From Streptomyces sp. NBC_00483 (GTDB lineage: Bacteria > Actinomycetota > Actinomycetes > Streptomycetales > Streptomycetaceae): 64,000 bases of DNA. The stretch is from positions 4,526,001 through 4,590,000 of the forward strand of contig NZ_CP107880.1 of assembly GCF_036013745.1 (NCBI RefSeq). Reading direction: 5' to 3'. Below the pieces are notes generated by a model. It worked only from the letters and a program-made list of their open reading frames with translations, was not told where the DNA came from and ran no database searches. Position numbers and translations under genes: made by a program. Below are positions 1 to 8,661 of this stretch, in pieces. How positions within the stretch are numbered: the first letter of the stretch is position 1; the number at the start of each line of letters is the position of its first letter.

Positions 1-233
1 GAGACGCCCGCCTCCGCGGCCTCGGCCGCCGCCTTCTTCAGGGAGTCACGGGTGTGCTGGTACACGCCCGGCATGGAGCCGATCTCCACCGGGGCGTCGA
101 TCCCCTCGCGCACGAACGCGGGGAGGATCAGGTCGGACGGATGCAGCCGCGTCTCGGCGACCATGCGCCGCATGGTGGGAGTCGTCCGCAGCCGCCGCGG
201 CCGCGAACCGGGGAAAGAACCGTACCGAGTCAC
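1..233 (-). CDS. hemB: Delta-aminolevulinic acid dehydratase (porphobilinogen synthase), N-terminal part
   Basis: HemB condenses two 5-aminolevulinate molecules to porphobilinogen, the second committed step of tetrapyrrole synthesis. Only the first 77 codons lie in the window; the gene runs off the left edge. The visible protein has the HemB N-terminal pattern: a basic RPRRLR stretch, then [18 protein letters not shown] and FVREG, followed by [11 protein letters not shown]. The GTG at 231-233 is preferred because AGAGGTGACAG lies just upstream; an in-frame GTG at 243-245 is possible. The gene lies 176 bp downstream of hemD on the same strand, so it may be co-transcribed with the rex-hemACD operon or have its own promoter in that gap, which holds only GC-rich palindromic DNA. 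Confidence 0.9.
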   Translation of the reverse strand, partial: MTRYGSFPGSRPRRLRTTPTMRRMVAETRLHPSDLILPAFVREGIDAPVEIGSMPGVYQHTRDSLKKAAAEAAEAGV

Positions 234-409
234 TGAACCTGTCACCTCTACCTACGTGCTGTGTTCTCCCGGGGGACGACCCCCGAACCCCCAGCCGGAC
301 AAGCAGGCCGACCGGGGCCCAGGTAGGGCCGTGCCCGGAAAACGGAGTAAACCGGAAGGGCGGGCACCCGGACCCGTAAGCCCGGAAAATGCCCGCCCCA
401 CACTCTTCC

Positions 410-2089
410 TTACGGAGCCGCGCGCCTGCGCCGCGACCCGGGTCGCCGCTCGCTGGGCCGGGTGACCGGGTCACCCGCCTCGATCGCGGCAACCCGCCGC
501 TTGGTGCCGAAGTCGGCAAGCGCGGCCGCCAGCTTGAGCACCGACGGCTCCGGAGCCATCACGTCGACCCGCAGGCCGTGCTCCTCGGCCGTCTTGGCGG
601 TCGCCGGGCCGATGCAGGCGATCACCGTCACGTTGTGCGGCTTGCCCGCGATGCCGACCAGGTTGCGCACCGTGCTCGACGACGTGAACAGAACGGCGTC
701 GAAACCGCCGCCCTTGATCGCCTCACGCGTGTCCGCCGGCGGCGGCGACGCGCGCACGGTCCGGTACGCCGTGACGTCGTCGACCTCCCAGCCCAGCTCG
801 ATGAGCCCGGCGACGAGGGTCTCGGTCGCGATGTCGGCACGCGGCAGGAAGACGCGGTCGATCGGGTCGAAGACCGGGTCGTACGGCGGCCAGTCCTCCA
901 GGAGACCCGCGGCCGACTGCTCGCCGCTCGGCACCAGGTCCGGCTTCACGCCGAAGGCGATGAGGGCCTGCGCCGTCTGGTCGCCCACCGCCGCGACCTT
1001 GATCCCGGCGAAGGCGCGGGCGTCGAGCCCGTACTCCTCGAACTTCTCGCGGACGGCCTTGACCGCGTTCACCGAGGTGAAGGCGATCCACTCGTAGCGG
1101 CCCGTCACCAGGCCCTTGACCGCGCGCTCCATCTGCTGCGGCGTGCGCGGCGGCTCGACCGCGATGGTCGGCACCTCGTGCGGCACGGCGCCGTAGGAAC
1201 GAAGCTGGTCGGAGAGCGAGACCGCCTGCTCCTTCGTCCGCGGGACGAGCACGCGCCAGCCGAACAGCGGCTTCGACTCGAACCACGACAGCTGGTCGCG
1301 CTGGGCGGCTGCGGAACGCTCGCCGACCACGGCTATCACCGGGCGGTTGCCCTCCGGCGACGGCAGCACCTTGGCCTGCTTCAGCGTCTGCGCGATGGTG
1401 CCGAGCGTCGCCGTCCATGTCTTCTGGCGCGTCGTCGTACCGGCGACCGTCACGGACAGCGGGGTGTCGGGCTTGCGGCCCGCCGCCACCAGCTCACCGG
1501 CCGCGGAGCCCACCGAGTCGAGCGTCGTCGACACGACGACCGTGCCGTCGGACGCGCCGACCTCGGTCCAGCAGCGCTCGGAGGCGGTGGCCGCGTCCAC
1601 GAAGCGGACATCGGCGCCCTGCTGGTCGCGGAGCGGCACTCCGGCGTACGCGGGCACGCCCACGGCCGCCGCGATGCCGGGCACGACCTCGAAGGTGATG
1701 CCGGCGGTCGCGCAGGCCAGCATCTCCTCGGCCGCGTACGTGTCGAGGCCGGGGTCCCCGGTGACCGCACGCACGACCCGCTTGCCGCCCCGTGCGGCCT
1801 CCATGACAAGATTGGCCCAGTCCCTCAGAGCCGGGACCACGACGGCAGTTGACGAGCCGTCAGCGGTCGCCGGGCGCTCCGGGGCACCCGTGGCGTCGAG
1901 GACGGTCACGCCGGCCTTGGCATGCGTCCGCACGACGTCGAGCACTTCGGGCTCGGCGATCAGCACATCCGCTCGGGACAGGGCCTCCACGGCCCTGAGG
2001 GTCAGCAGTCCCGGATCTCCGGGACCCGCACCCAGGAAGGTGACGTGCCCAGGTGCCCAGGCGGTCGATACAGCGGTGGTGGGGCTCAT
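410..2089 (-). CDS. hemD: Fused uroporphyrinogen-III C-methyltransferase / uroporphyrinogen-III synthase
   Basis: This 559-residue protein joins two activities. The N-terminal half (about residues 15-260) is a SAM-dependent tetrapyrrole methylase: it has the glycine-rich GAGPGDPGLLTL loop and an RRVVRAVTGDPG-type segment. The C-terminal half (about 280-535) is a HemD-type synthase that inverts ring D and cyclises hydroxymethylbilane, with TSVNAVKAVRE and FTSSSTVRNLV segments. The fusion is usual in actinobacteria and links haem synthesis with the sirohaem/cobalamin branch point. The start ATG overlaps the stop of hemC as ATGA, so translation is probably coupled. The last 15 residues are Arg-rich and look unstructured. 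Confidence 0.93.
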   Translation of the reverse strand: MSPTTAVSTAWAPGHVTFLGAGPGDPGLLTLRAVEALSRADVLIAEPEVLDVVRTHAKAGVTVLDATGAPERPATADGSSTAVVVPALRDWANLVMEAARGGKRVVRAVTGDPGLDTYAAEEMLACATAGITFEVVPGIAAAVGVPAYAGVPLRDQQGADVRFVDAATASERCWTEVGASDGTVVVSTTLDSVGSAAGELVAAGRKPDTPLSVTVAGTTTRQKTWTATLGTIAQTLKQAKVLPSPEGNRPVIAVVGERSAAAQRDQLSWFESKPLFGWRVLVPRTKEQAVSLSDQLRSYGAVPHEVPTIAVEPPRTPQQMERAVKGLVTGRYEWIAFTSVNAVKAVREKFEEYGLDARAFAGIKVAAVGDQTAQALIAFGVKPDLVPSGEQSAAGLLEDWPPYDPVFDPIDRVFLPRADIATETLVAGLIELGWEVDDVTAYRTVRASPPPADTREAIKGGGFDAVLFTSSSTVRNLVGIAGKPHNVTVIACIGPATAKTAEEHGLRVDVMAPEPSVLKLAAALADFGTKRRVAAIEAGDPVTRPSERRPGSRRRRAAP

Positions 2090-3048
2090 CGTGCTCGCTC
2101 CCCCATCAGACCGGCCGCACCCTTGGCCAGCATCTCGGCGGCGAGTTCCCGCCCGAGTGCCAGCGCCTCGTCCTCGGACGAGGGCACGGGACCGGTGGTG
2201 GTCAGCTGCACCAGCTCGGAGCCGTCGGTGGTACCGACGACGCCGCGCAGGCGCATTTCCTTGGCAGTCTGCCCGTCGGCCAGCAGGTCGGCCAGCGCAC
2301 CCACAGGTGCACTGCAGCCGGCCTCCAGGGCGGCGAGCAGGGTTCGCTCGGCGGTCACGGCGGCCCGCGTGAGCGGGTCGTCCAACTCGGCGAGCATGGC
2401 CACGAGTTCACCGTTGTCGGCGGCACACTCGATGGCCAGTGCCCCCTGGCCGGGGGCGGGCAGAATCATGTCGGTCGGGAGGAACTCGGTGACTTCCTCG
2501 CTACGACCGGTACGGCTGAGCCCTGCGGCCGCGAGGACCACCGCGTCCAGCTCGCCCTTCTCGACGAAGCCGATCCGGGTGTCGATGTTCCCACGGATCG
2601 GCACGGTCTCGATCCGTATGCCGTGGCTGCGCGCGTACGCGTTCAGCTGCGCCATGCGGCGCGGCGAACCGGTACCCACGCGGGCACCCTCGGGGAGATC
2701 GGTGAACTTCAGTCCGTCGCGCGCGATCAGCACGTCCCGCGGGTCCTCGCGCACCGGTACGGCGGCGAGGGCCAGCTCAGCGGGCTGCGCGGTCGGCAGG
2801 TCCTTGAGGGAGTGCACCGCGAAGTCGACCTCGCCCCGGGCGAGCGCGTCGCGCAGCGCGGTGACGAAGACTCCGGTGCCGCCGATCTGCGCGAGGTGCT
2901 CGCGGGAGGTGTCACCGTACGTGGTGATCTCCACAAGCTCGACCTCGCGGCCGGTCAACTGACGTACGGCTTCGGCCACTTGCCCGGACTGGGCCATGGC
3001 CAGCTTGCTGCGCCTGGTGCCCAGCCTCAGGGCTTTCTCGGCGGTCAT
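2086..3048 (-). CDS. hemC: Porphobilinogen deaminase (hydroxymethylbilane synthase)
   Basis: HemC polymerises four porphobilinogens into hydroxymethylbilane using a dipyrromethane cofactor bound to cysteine. The 320-residue protein shows the family signatures: LRLGTRRSKLA near the N-terminus, HSLKDLPT (catalytic Asp near residue 83), GTGSPRRMAQL, and the cofactor cysteine in LEAGCSAPVG at about residue 245. Length is normal for the family. It overlaps hemA upstream and hemD downstream by four bases each (ATGA), so hemA-hemC-hemD should be translated as one coupled unit behind rex. Confidence 0.96.
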   Translation of the reverse strand: MTAEKALRLGTRRSKLAMAQSGQVAEAVRQLTGREVELVEITTYGDTSREHLAQIGGTGVFVTALRDALARGEVDFAVHSLKDLPTAQPAELALAAVPVREDPRDVLIARDGLKFTDLPEGARVGTGSPRRMAQLNAYARSHGIRIETVPIRGNIDTRIGFVEKGELDAVVLAAAGLSRTGRSEEVTEFLPTDMILPAPGQGALAIECAADNGELVAMLAELDDPLTRAAVTAERTLLAALEAGCSAPVGALADLLADGQTAKEMRLRGVVGTTDGSELVQLTTTGPVPSSEDEALALGRELAAEMLAKGAAGLMGERAR

Positions 3049-4697
3049 GCCGGGCCTCGATTCTTGCCTTCTGCTTCGTGGGGGGTGGCCCGGGAAACGG
3101 CGGCGACCGTCTCCTGGTCCAGGTCGAACAGGGTCCGCAGGGCGTCCGCGTACCCGGCACCGCCGGGCTCGGCGGCCAGCTGCTTGACCCGTACGGTCGG
3201 CGCGTGCAGCAGCTTGTCCACCACGCGCCGCACGGTCTGGGTGATCTCCGCGCGCTGCTTCTCGTCCAGGCCGGGGAGCCTGCCGTCGAGCCGGGCGATC
3301 TCGCTCGCCACCACGTCCGCGGCCATCGTGCGCAGCGCGACGACGGTCGGCGTGATGTGCGCGGCCCGCTGCGCGGCACCGAACGCGGCGACCTCGTCGG
3401 CCACGATGGTCCGCACCAGGTCGACGTCGGCGGCCATGGGGGCGTCCGCGGAGGCGTCGGCGAGCGACTCGATGTCGACGAGGCGGACCCCGTCGATCCG
3501 GTGCGCGGCCGCGTCGACATCGCGCGGCATCGCCAGGTCGAGCAGGGCGAGCGCCACCTGTCGTACGGGCTCGGGGGTGCGCTCGCGGCGCATCTCCGGC
3601 ACCCGTCCGGCGACGGCGAGGGCGGCGATGGTCTCGGCCTCGGAGAGGCGGACCTGCTCACCGGGCGCGTTGTCGACCCAGGCGCCGTGCTGCTCAAGGG
3701 CTGCGGCGTCGAACCCGGCGACCGCGGCCTCGCCCTCGACGGAGAAGCCACCGCGCACCGTCTCGGCGGAGCGGCTGTCGCTTCCGGCCTTGCCTGCGGC
3801 GGGAGTCGTGGAGCCGGGCACCTCGCTGCCCGCGGTCGGCGTGCGGCCCGCGACGGCGGAACGTATGGCCTCGGCGGTCAGGACGAGACCGGTCGCGCCG
3901 GTGCAGGAGATGGCGACGTCGGCACGTGTCAGTTCGTCCGCCACGGCGTCCATCGCGACCGCACGGGCCGCCGTTCCGGCCTCGTTCAAACTGTGTCCGT
4001 AGTTCTCTTCGAGAAGGGCCACGAGGCGGTCGGCGCGCTCCACCGTCCGGTTGGCGACGACGACCTCGGCCACTCCGGCCCGCGCGAGCGTGGCCGCGGC
4101 GAGCGAGGACATCGAGCCGGCGCCGATCACGAGCGCCCGCTTGCCCTGCGCCCACGCGTCCACCGACTGCCCGGCGGCGAGCTGCTCGAGGCCGAAGGTG
4201 ACGAGCGACTGCCCGGCACGGTCGATCCCGGTCTCCGAGTGGGCGCGCTTGCCCACCCGCAGGGCCTGCTGGAAGAGGTCGTTGAGGAGCTTGCCCGCGG
4301 AGTGCAGCTCCTGGGCGCGCGCGAGGGTGTCCTTGATCTGGCCGAGGATCTGGCCCTCGCCGACCACCATCGAGTCGAGCCCGCACGCCACCGAGAACAG
4401 GTGGTGCACCGCCCGGTCCTCGTAGTGCACATAAAGATAGGGAGTGAGCTCTTCGAGGCCCACACCGCTGTGCTGCGCGAGCAACGTCGACAGCTCGGCG
4501 ACACCGGCGTGGAACTTGTCCACGTCCGCGTACAGCTCGATGCGGTTGCAGGTCGCGAGCACCGCGGCCTCGGCGGCCGGTTCGGCGGCGAGCGTGTCCT
4601 GCAGCAGCTTCGCCTGGGTGTCCGCGTTCAGCGCGGCACGCTCCAGAACGCTGACAGGGGCGCTGCGGTGGCTCAGACCTACGACGAGGAGGCTCAT
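3045..4697 (-). CDS. hemA: Glutamyl-tRNA reductase
   Basis: HemA reduces glutamyl-tRNA to glutamate-1-semialdehyde with NADPH, the first and regulated step of C5-pathway haem synthesis. The catalytic cysteine is Cys50 in ATCNRIELYADV; VGEGQILGQIKDTL and the Rossmann motif GAGSMSSLAAATLARAG follow. At 550 residues it is longer than the roughly 420-450 of most bacteria. The extra length is largely a Gly/Ala/Ser/Thr-rich insert around residues 275-350, inside the NADPH-binding half, a feature I associate with Streptomyces HemA. The gene is coupled by ATGA overlaps to rex upstream and hemC downstream, which places haem entry under Rex control. Confidence 0.95.
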   Translation of the reverse strand: MSLLVVGLSHRSAPVSVLERAALNADTQAKLLQDTLAAEPAAEAAVLATCNRIELYADVDKFHAGVAELSTLLAQHSGVGLEELTPYLYVHYEDRAVHHLFSVACGLDSMVVGEGQILGQIKDTLARAQELHSAGKLLNDLFQQALRVGKRAHSETGIDRAGQSLVTFGLEQLAAGQSVDAWAQGKRALVIGAGSMSSLAAATLARAGVAEVVVANRTVERADRLVALLEENYGHSLNEAGTAARAVAMDAVADELTRADVAISCTGATGLVLTAEAIRSAVAGRTPTAGSEVPGSTTPAAGKAGSDSRSAETVRGGFSVEGEAAVAGFDAAALEQHGAWVDNAPGEQVRLSEAETIAALAVAGRVPEMRRERTPEPVRQVALALLDLAMPRDVDAAAHRIDGVRLVDIESLADASADAPMAADVDLVRTIVADEVAAFGAAQRAAHITPTVVALRTMAADVVASEIARLDGRLPGLDEKQRAEITQTVRRVVDKLLHAPTVRVKQLAAEPGGAGYADALRTLFDLDQETVAAVSRATPHEAEGKNRGPA

Positions 4698-5491
4698 GCC
4701 GGCATCACGGCGGGCACGTCCCCGTCGGGTCCCTTGCGCTCGTCGTTGTGCCTCTCGGCGGCGGGCTTGGTGACCTTGGCGGCCGGGCCTTCGAGACCCA
4801 CCGCGCCCTCGGCCTCCTCCACCGGGCTCTCGCCGGCCTTGCGCTGCTCGTGGAAGGCGAGGATCTGCAGCTCGATGGAGAGGTCGACCTTGCGCACGTC
4901 GACGCCGTCGGGAACGGAGAGCACCGTCGGCGCGAAGTTCAGGATGGAGGTGATCCCGGCGGCGACGAGCCGGTCGCAGACCTGCTGCGCGGCACCGGCC
5001 GGGGTCGCGATGACGCCGATGGAGACGCCGTTCTCGTCGATGATCTTCTCGAGGTCGTCGGCGTGCTGCACGGCCATGCCCGCGACGGACTTGCCGGTCA
5101 TCGCCGGATCGGCGTCGATCAGGGCCGCGACGCGGAAGCCGCGCGAGGCGAAACCACCGTAATTGGCAAGCGCCGCACCGAGGTTACCGATACCGACCAT
5201 CACGATCGGCCAGTCCTGCGTGAGGCCCAGCTCACGTGAGATCTGGTAGACGAGGTACTCGACGTCGTAGCCCACGCCGCGGGTCCCGTACGAACCGAGG
5301 TACGAGAAGTCCTTGCGCAGCTTCGCGGAGTTGACCCCCGCGGCGGCCGCGAGCTCCTCGGAGGAGACCGTGGGTACCGAGCGTTCCGACAGAGCGGTGA
5401 GGGCTCGGAGGTACAGCGGAAGCCTGGCGACGGTGGCCTCGGGAATTCCTCGGCTGCGGGTCGCCGGTCGGTGAGTTCGGCCAGTTGCCAC
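4694..5491 (-). CDS. rex: Redox-sensing transcriptional repressor Rex
   Basis: Rex is a repressor that binds DNA when NADH/NAD+ is low and leaves its operators when NADH rises, inducing respiratory genes. The N-terminal winged helix includes VSSEELAAAAGVNSAKLRKD. The Rossmann part has VGIGNLGAALANYGGF and a domain-swap C-terminal helix (DLSIELQILAFHEQ). A hydrophilic tail of about 45 residues extends beyond the usual end. The GTG at 5489-5491 is chosen because AGGAG lies five bases upstream; a longer reading frame exists but crosses the operator region. The gene leads the operon rex-hemA-hemC-hemD and is probably autoregulated through the operator at 5568-5585. Confidence 0.95.
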   Translation of the reverse strand: MATGRTHRPATRSRGIPEATVARLPLYLRALTALSERSVPTVSSEELAAAAGVNSAKLRKDFSYLGSYGTRGVGYDVEYLVYQISRELGLTQDWPIVMVGIGNLGAALANYGGFASRGFRVAALIDADPAMTGKSVAGMAVQHADDLEKIIDENGVSIGVIATPAGAAQQVCDRLVAAGITSILNFAPTVLSVPDGVDVRKVDLSIELQILAFHEQRKAGESPVEEAEGAVGLEGPAAKVTKPAAERHNDERKGPDGDVPAVMPA

Positions 5492-5567
5492 GGTGCTCCT
5501 GCGGGTAGAGCGGGGCTGTGGGCGGCACCCTGCTACTCGACCGCCCCGTCGAATGCAGGCTATGTCT

Positions 5568-5585
5568 TTGTGAACGCGTGCACAA
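5568..5585. promoter_or_regulatory. Rex operator upstream of rex-hemACD
   Basis: The sequence TTGTGAACGCGTGCACAA is a dyad matching the Rex operator pattern TTGTG-N8-CACAA. It lies 77 bp upstream of the rex GTG. The remaining divergent region (5492-5853, about 360 bp) holds no gene; it should contain the rex promoter. Confidence 0.88.
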
Positions 5586-5853
5586 AGATGGTGTCCGATT
5601 TGCCCGGCCAACGTGACCGGGCTCACGCGCGCCCCGCGCGCCTCCCTGGAACCGGCGCGCAGGTAGCTTCGTTGCTCACCTGTGGAGGCCAAAACGGCAC
5701 ACTCTCCTCAACGTTGCCAAGATCCACGCCCCCGAGACCAAAACCGCCCCCGATCCTAAGCGACTTTTGGGACCAGTTGGACTGGTCGGTCAGTGACCTG
5801 TGCGACCGGACGACGGCCGGCCGCGACCGACCTGGGGCTTCGTACGCGGACCG

Positions 5854-6141
5854 TCACCGAGTGAGCGCGTGCCGCAGCCGCTCCTCCTTCACGCGCCAGA
5901 AATCGTGCTGCGCTCCGTCGACGAGAACGACCGGGATCTGTTCCCAGTACTTGCGGTACAGCTCCTCGTCCTCGGTGATGTCCTTCTTCTCCCAGGCCGC
6001 GCCGACCTCGGCGCACACCTTCTCGATCACCGACTGTGCGTCGTCACACAGATGACAGCCGGGCTTCCCGATCAGCGTGACGATCCGCTCACGCGGATCC
6101 TTCTTCTCGCGGTTGCGAAAAATGGGACTCATACCGGCCAT
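5854..6141 (-). CDS. Glutaredoxin-like (DUF836 family) thiol protein
   Basis: A small thioredoxin-fold protein of about 95 residues. The redox-active motif CHLC sits in GKPGCHLCDDA (residues 29-32 from this start), followed by EIPVVLVDG-like IPVVLVDGAQ, which supplies the cis-proline of the fold. The family is assigned to disulfide or glutathione/mycothiol-type thiol chemistry, but the partner is unknown. An alternative ATG lies three codons in (6132). It is divergent from the HAD gene at 6293 and lies upstream of rex on the same strand, separated by about 360 bp. Confidence 0.85.
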   Translation of the reverse strand: MAGMSPIFRNREKKDPRERIVTLIGKPGCHLCDDAQSVIEKVCAEVGAAWEKKDITEDEELYRKYWEQIPVVLVDGAQHDFWRVKEERLRHALTR

Positions 6142-6292
6142 TCTCGCCCCACACGCGGCCCTCCTGTCGCCGAGAATTCACGTGCGGACAGGCTCCCGAA
6201 ACCCGCGCGACTCCGGAACCCCCGAACAGACTGGCTATGCTCACGACATGTCCCGCCCGTCTCCCGACCACCACCCCGGTAGGAGGCACTTC

Positions 6293-7237
6293 GTGCCGAA
6301 GCATGGAATGGGATGGCTCACACCCCGTAGGCGCTCCGCCACCGCGCGGAGCGTGCTGGCAGGCGAGGCTTCGGCCGAGGCCGCCCGCAAGTCCTCCCAG
6401 GAGCTGGAGGACCAGGCTCCGCCGGTCGACGAGGACCTACAAGAACCGGAGTTCCCGGTCGCGGGCGACGACAAGGCCGCCGCCTTCTTCGACCTGGACA
6501 ACACGGTGATGCAGGGCGCGGCGATCTTCCACTTCGGCCGCGGCCTCTACAAGCGGAAGTTCTTCGAGCGCCGGGAGCTGACCCGATTCGCCTGGCAGCA
6601 GGCCTGGTTCAGGCTCGCCGGCGTCGAGGACCCCGAGCACATGCAGGACGCGCAGAACAGCGCCCTGTCCATCGTGAAGGGCCACCGCGTCGCCGAGCTG
6701 ATGTCCATCGGCGAGGAGATCTACGACGAGTACCTGGCCGAGCGGATCTGGCCCGGCACCCGCGCCCTCGCCGAGGCCCACCTGGACGCGGGCCAGAAGG
6801 TCTGGCTGGTCACCGCCGCGCCCGTGGAGATCGCCACGGTCATCGCCCGCCGCCTCGGCCTGACCGGCGCGCTCGGCACGGTCGCCGAGTCCATCGGCGG
6901 CGTCTACACCGGCAGGCTCGTCGGCGAACCGCTGCACGGCCCCGCGAAGGCCGAGGCGGTCCGCGCGCTCGCCTCCGCCGAGGGCCTGGAGCTCGGCCGC
7001 TGCGCCGCGTACAGCGACTCGCACAACGACATCCCGATGCTCTCGCTCGTCGGCCACCCGTACGCGATCAACCCGGACGCGAAGCTGCGCAAGTACGCGC
7101 GCGAGCGCGACTGGCGCCTTCGGGACTACCGCACGGGCCGCAAGGCCGCGAAGGTCGGGATCCCCGCCGCGGCCGGCGTCGGCGCGGTCGCGGGCGGCAC
7201 GGCGGCGGCGATCGCACTGCACAGGCGCCGTCGCTGA
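6293..7237 (+). CDS. HAD-superfamily IB hydrolase (SerB-like phosphatase)
   Basis: A 314-residue HAD phosphatase. The nucleophile motif is FFDLDNTVMQG (about residue 66), where the first Asp is phosphorylated. Motif II is in VTAAPVEIA, and motif III/IV is in GRCAAYSDSHNDIPML. The C-terminus has a hydrophobic, Gly/Ala-rich segment ending in HRRRR that may be a single membrane anchor. The GTG at 6293 is chosen because a perfect AGGAGG lies six bases upstream (6281-6286); the longer open frame has no such site. The substrate is unknown: related proteins are annotated as phosphoserine phosphatase-like (SerB1) or lyso-lipid phosphatases. Confidence 0.85.
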   Translation: MPKHGMGWLTPRRRSATARSVLAGEASAEAARKSSQELEDQAPPVDEDLQEPEFPVAGDDKAAAFFDLDNTVMQGAAIFHFGRGLYKRKFFERRELTRFAWQQAWFRLAGVEDPEHMQDAQNSALSIVKGHRVAELMSIGEEIYDEYLAERIWPGTRALAEAHLDAGQKVWLVTAAPVEIATVIARRLGLTGALGTVAESIGGVYTGRLVGEPLHGPAKAEAVRALASAEGLELGRCAAYSDSHNDIPMLSLVGHPYAINPDAKLRKYARERDWRLRDYRTGRKAAKVGIPAAAGVGAVAGGTAAAIALHRRRR

Positions 7238-7575
7238 CGGTCGGTCGCCTACGGTCACCGAGCGGTCGAGGACGACATTCCGACCGTCTTACCCGTGTCC
7301 CGCTCCCGCCAGTCCTGTAAGTACCACTCGGCCACAACACGTCACCACCAGAGCCGGAACTTGAACGTAATCGATCAACAAGTGGTCACTCTCTGGTACT
7401 TGAAACGCCGTCGAGCGACTACAGAAGTGACGTAATCGGTGATTTGAGCAACTGGGTGTAGTGCTCCCTGCACGAAGCGTTATTCTCCTCAGACGCAAAC
7501 CGGTACCCACGCGTCAGTACGACGGGTGAACGGTCCCGCACTGCACGTGATGGAAGCTCTGCCTCTGGGAGTCCC
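7238..7575 (+). promoter_or_regulatory. bldN upstream control region
   Basis: A 338-bp gene-free region with clearly lower GC around 7310-7500 than its neighbours. In S. coelicolor, bldN is a direct target of the repressor BldD; the segment 7381-7410 contains only a partial match to the BldD box (TNACNC(A/T)GNGTNA), so I do not call a site. Three or four short TA-rich stretches could serve as -10 elements. I see no gene here. Confidence 0.45.
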
Positions 7576-8400
7576 GTGTACCCACACGTCGGGGTTGACG
7601 CCTCGGGCCTGGCAACGCTGCACGCGACGGTCGTGGACCGCTTGCGCGGTTTCGTCCCCACCGCGTACGCCGTCCCCGCCCTCGCCGCTGCGGCAGCGTC
7701 GGCCGTGCCCGCCCCTGCCTCGCCATGTTTCGCCATGGCCGATTCGACCGCGGCCACCGTCGGCAGACGGGCCCGTTCCGGGTCCGCCGGCGCCTCGGGC
7801 ACCGCGGCCAGGTCGGCCACACCTACGGCCCGCCGTCCCGCGGCCGACAGCGACAGTGCCCGCATGATGGATCTGGTCGAGCGCGCCCAAGGGGGCGAGG
7901 CCGACGCGTTCGGCCGGCTCTACGACCAGTACAGCGACACTGTGTACCGCTATATCTATTACCGCGTCGGCGGAAAGGCGACGGCGGAGGACCTCACCAG
8001 TGAGACCTTCCTGCGTGCGCTGCGCCGCATCGGCACGTTCACCTGGCAGGGCCGCGACTTCGGCGCCTGGCTGGTCACGATCGCGCGCAACCTGGTCGCG
8101 GACCACTTCAAGTCGAGCCGTTTCCGCCTCGAAGTGACCACGGGCGAAATGCTCGATGCGAACGAGGTGGAGCGTTCCCCCGAGGACTCCGTCTTGGAGT
8201 CCCTCTCGAACGCGGCGCTGCTCGACGCCGTGCGCCGCCTCAACCCACAGCAGCAGGAGTGCGTCACGCTGCGCTTCCTGCAGGGCCTGTCCGTCGCCGA
8301 GACCGCTCGCGCGATGGGCAAGAACGAGGGCGCGATCAAGACCCTCCAGTACCGGGCGGTGCGCACCCTGGCGCGCCTTCTGCCGGACGACGCCCGCTGA
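7576..8400 (+). CDS. bldN: Developmental ECF sigma factor BldN (pro-sigma)
   Basis: BldN is the ECF sigma factor needed for aerial hyphae; it transcribes bldM, chaplin and rodlin genes and rsbN in Streptomyces. The first roughly 90 residues are an Ala/Pro/Ser-rich pro-sequence, as in known BldN/AdsA proteins, which is removed proteolytically. Sigma region 2 follows (DAFGRLYDQYSDTVYRYIYY, then WLVTIARNLVADHFK), and region 4 is RLNPQQQECVTLRFLQGLSVAETA. The GTG start at 7576 has GGGAG just upstream and encodes the characteristic MYPHVGVDASGLATL beginning. The anti-sigma gene rsbN lies 261 bp downstream. Confidence 0.96.
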   Translation: MYPHVGVDASGLATLHATVVDRLRGFVPTAYAVPALAAAAASAVPAPASPCFAMADSTAATVGRRARSGSAGASGTAARSATPTARRPAADSDSARMMDLVERAQGGEADAFGRLYDQYSDTVYRYIYYRVGGKATAEDLTSETFLRALRRIGTFTWQGRDFGAWLVTIARNLVADHFKSSRFRLEVTTGEMLDANEVERSPEDSVLESLSNAALLDAVRRLNPQQQECVTLRFLQGLSVAETARAMGKNEGAIKTLQYRAVRTLARLLPDDAR

Positions 8401-8502
8401 GCCCCGGGGCCTCTTCTTCAGCCCTGGGGCCGTTACTGCCCGCAGTCTCCAACTCACCTACGGTGAAAGCGAGATGGGATCGCGCTCGGATCACCTTTCG
8501 CG

Positions 8503-8531
8503 CGTAACCGAAGTACCGAGCCGCTCGTTGT
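8503..8531 (+). promoter_or_regulatory. Candidate BldN-dependent promoter of rsbN
   Basis: CGTAAC at 8503-8508 and CGTTGT at 8526-8531 are 17 bp apart, or GTAACC with 16 bp, about 130 bp upstream of the rsbN start. This resembles the CGTAAC-N16-CGTTGA type motif reported for BldN targets, and rsbN is a known BldN target. The start site was not established. Confidence 0.6.
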
Positions 8532-8661
8532 GCGGGATGCAGGCTCCCTGTGGTCACTCCCGACCGGGATTCACTCACTCGTTGGTGTGTATCCGGGTCC
8601 GGGGTGCAACCCCAGGACCCCCTGGGAAGTCGACCGTCATGAGTGAGAGGAGGTGCCGCCA

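Noticed and set aside
7381..7410. BldD box upstream of bldN
   Set aside because: TCACTCTCTGGTA fits only part of the pattern; not called as a site although BldD control of bldN is known elsewhere.
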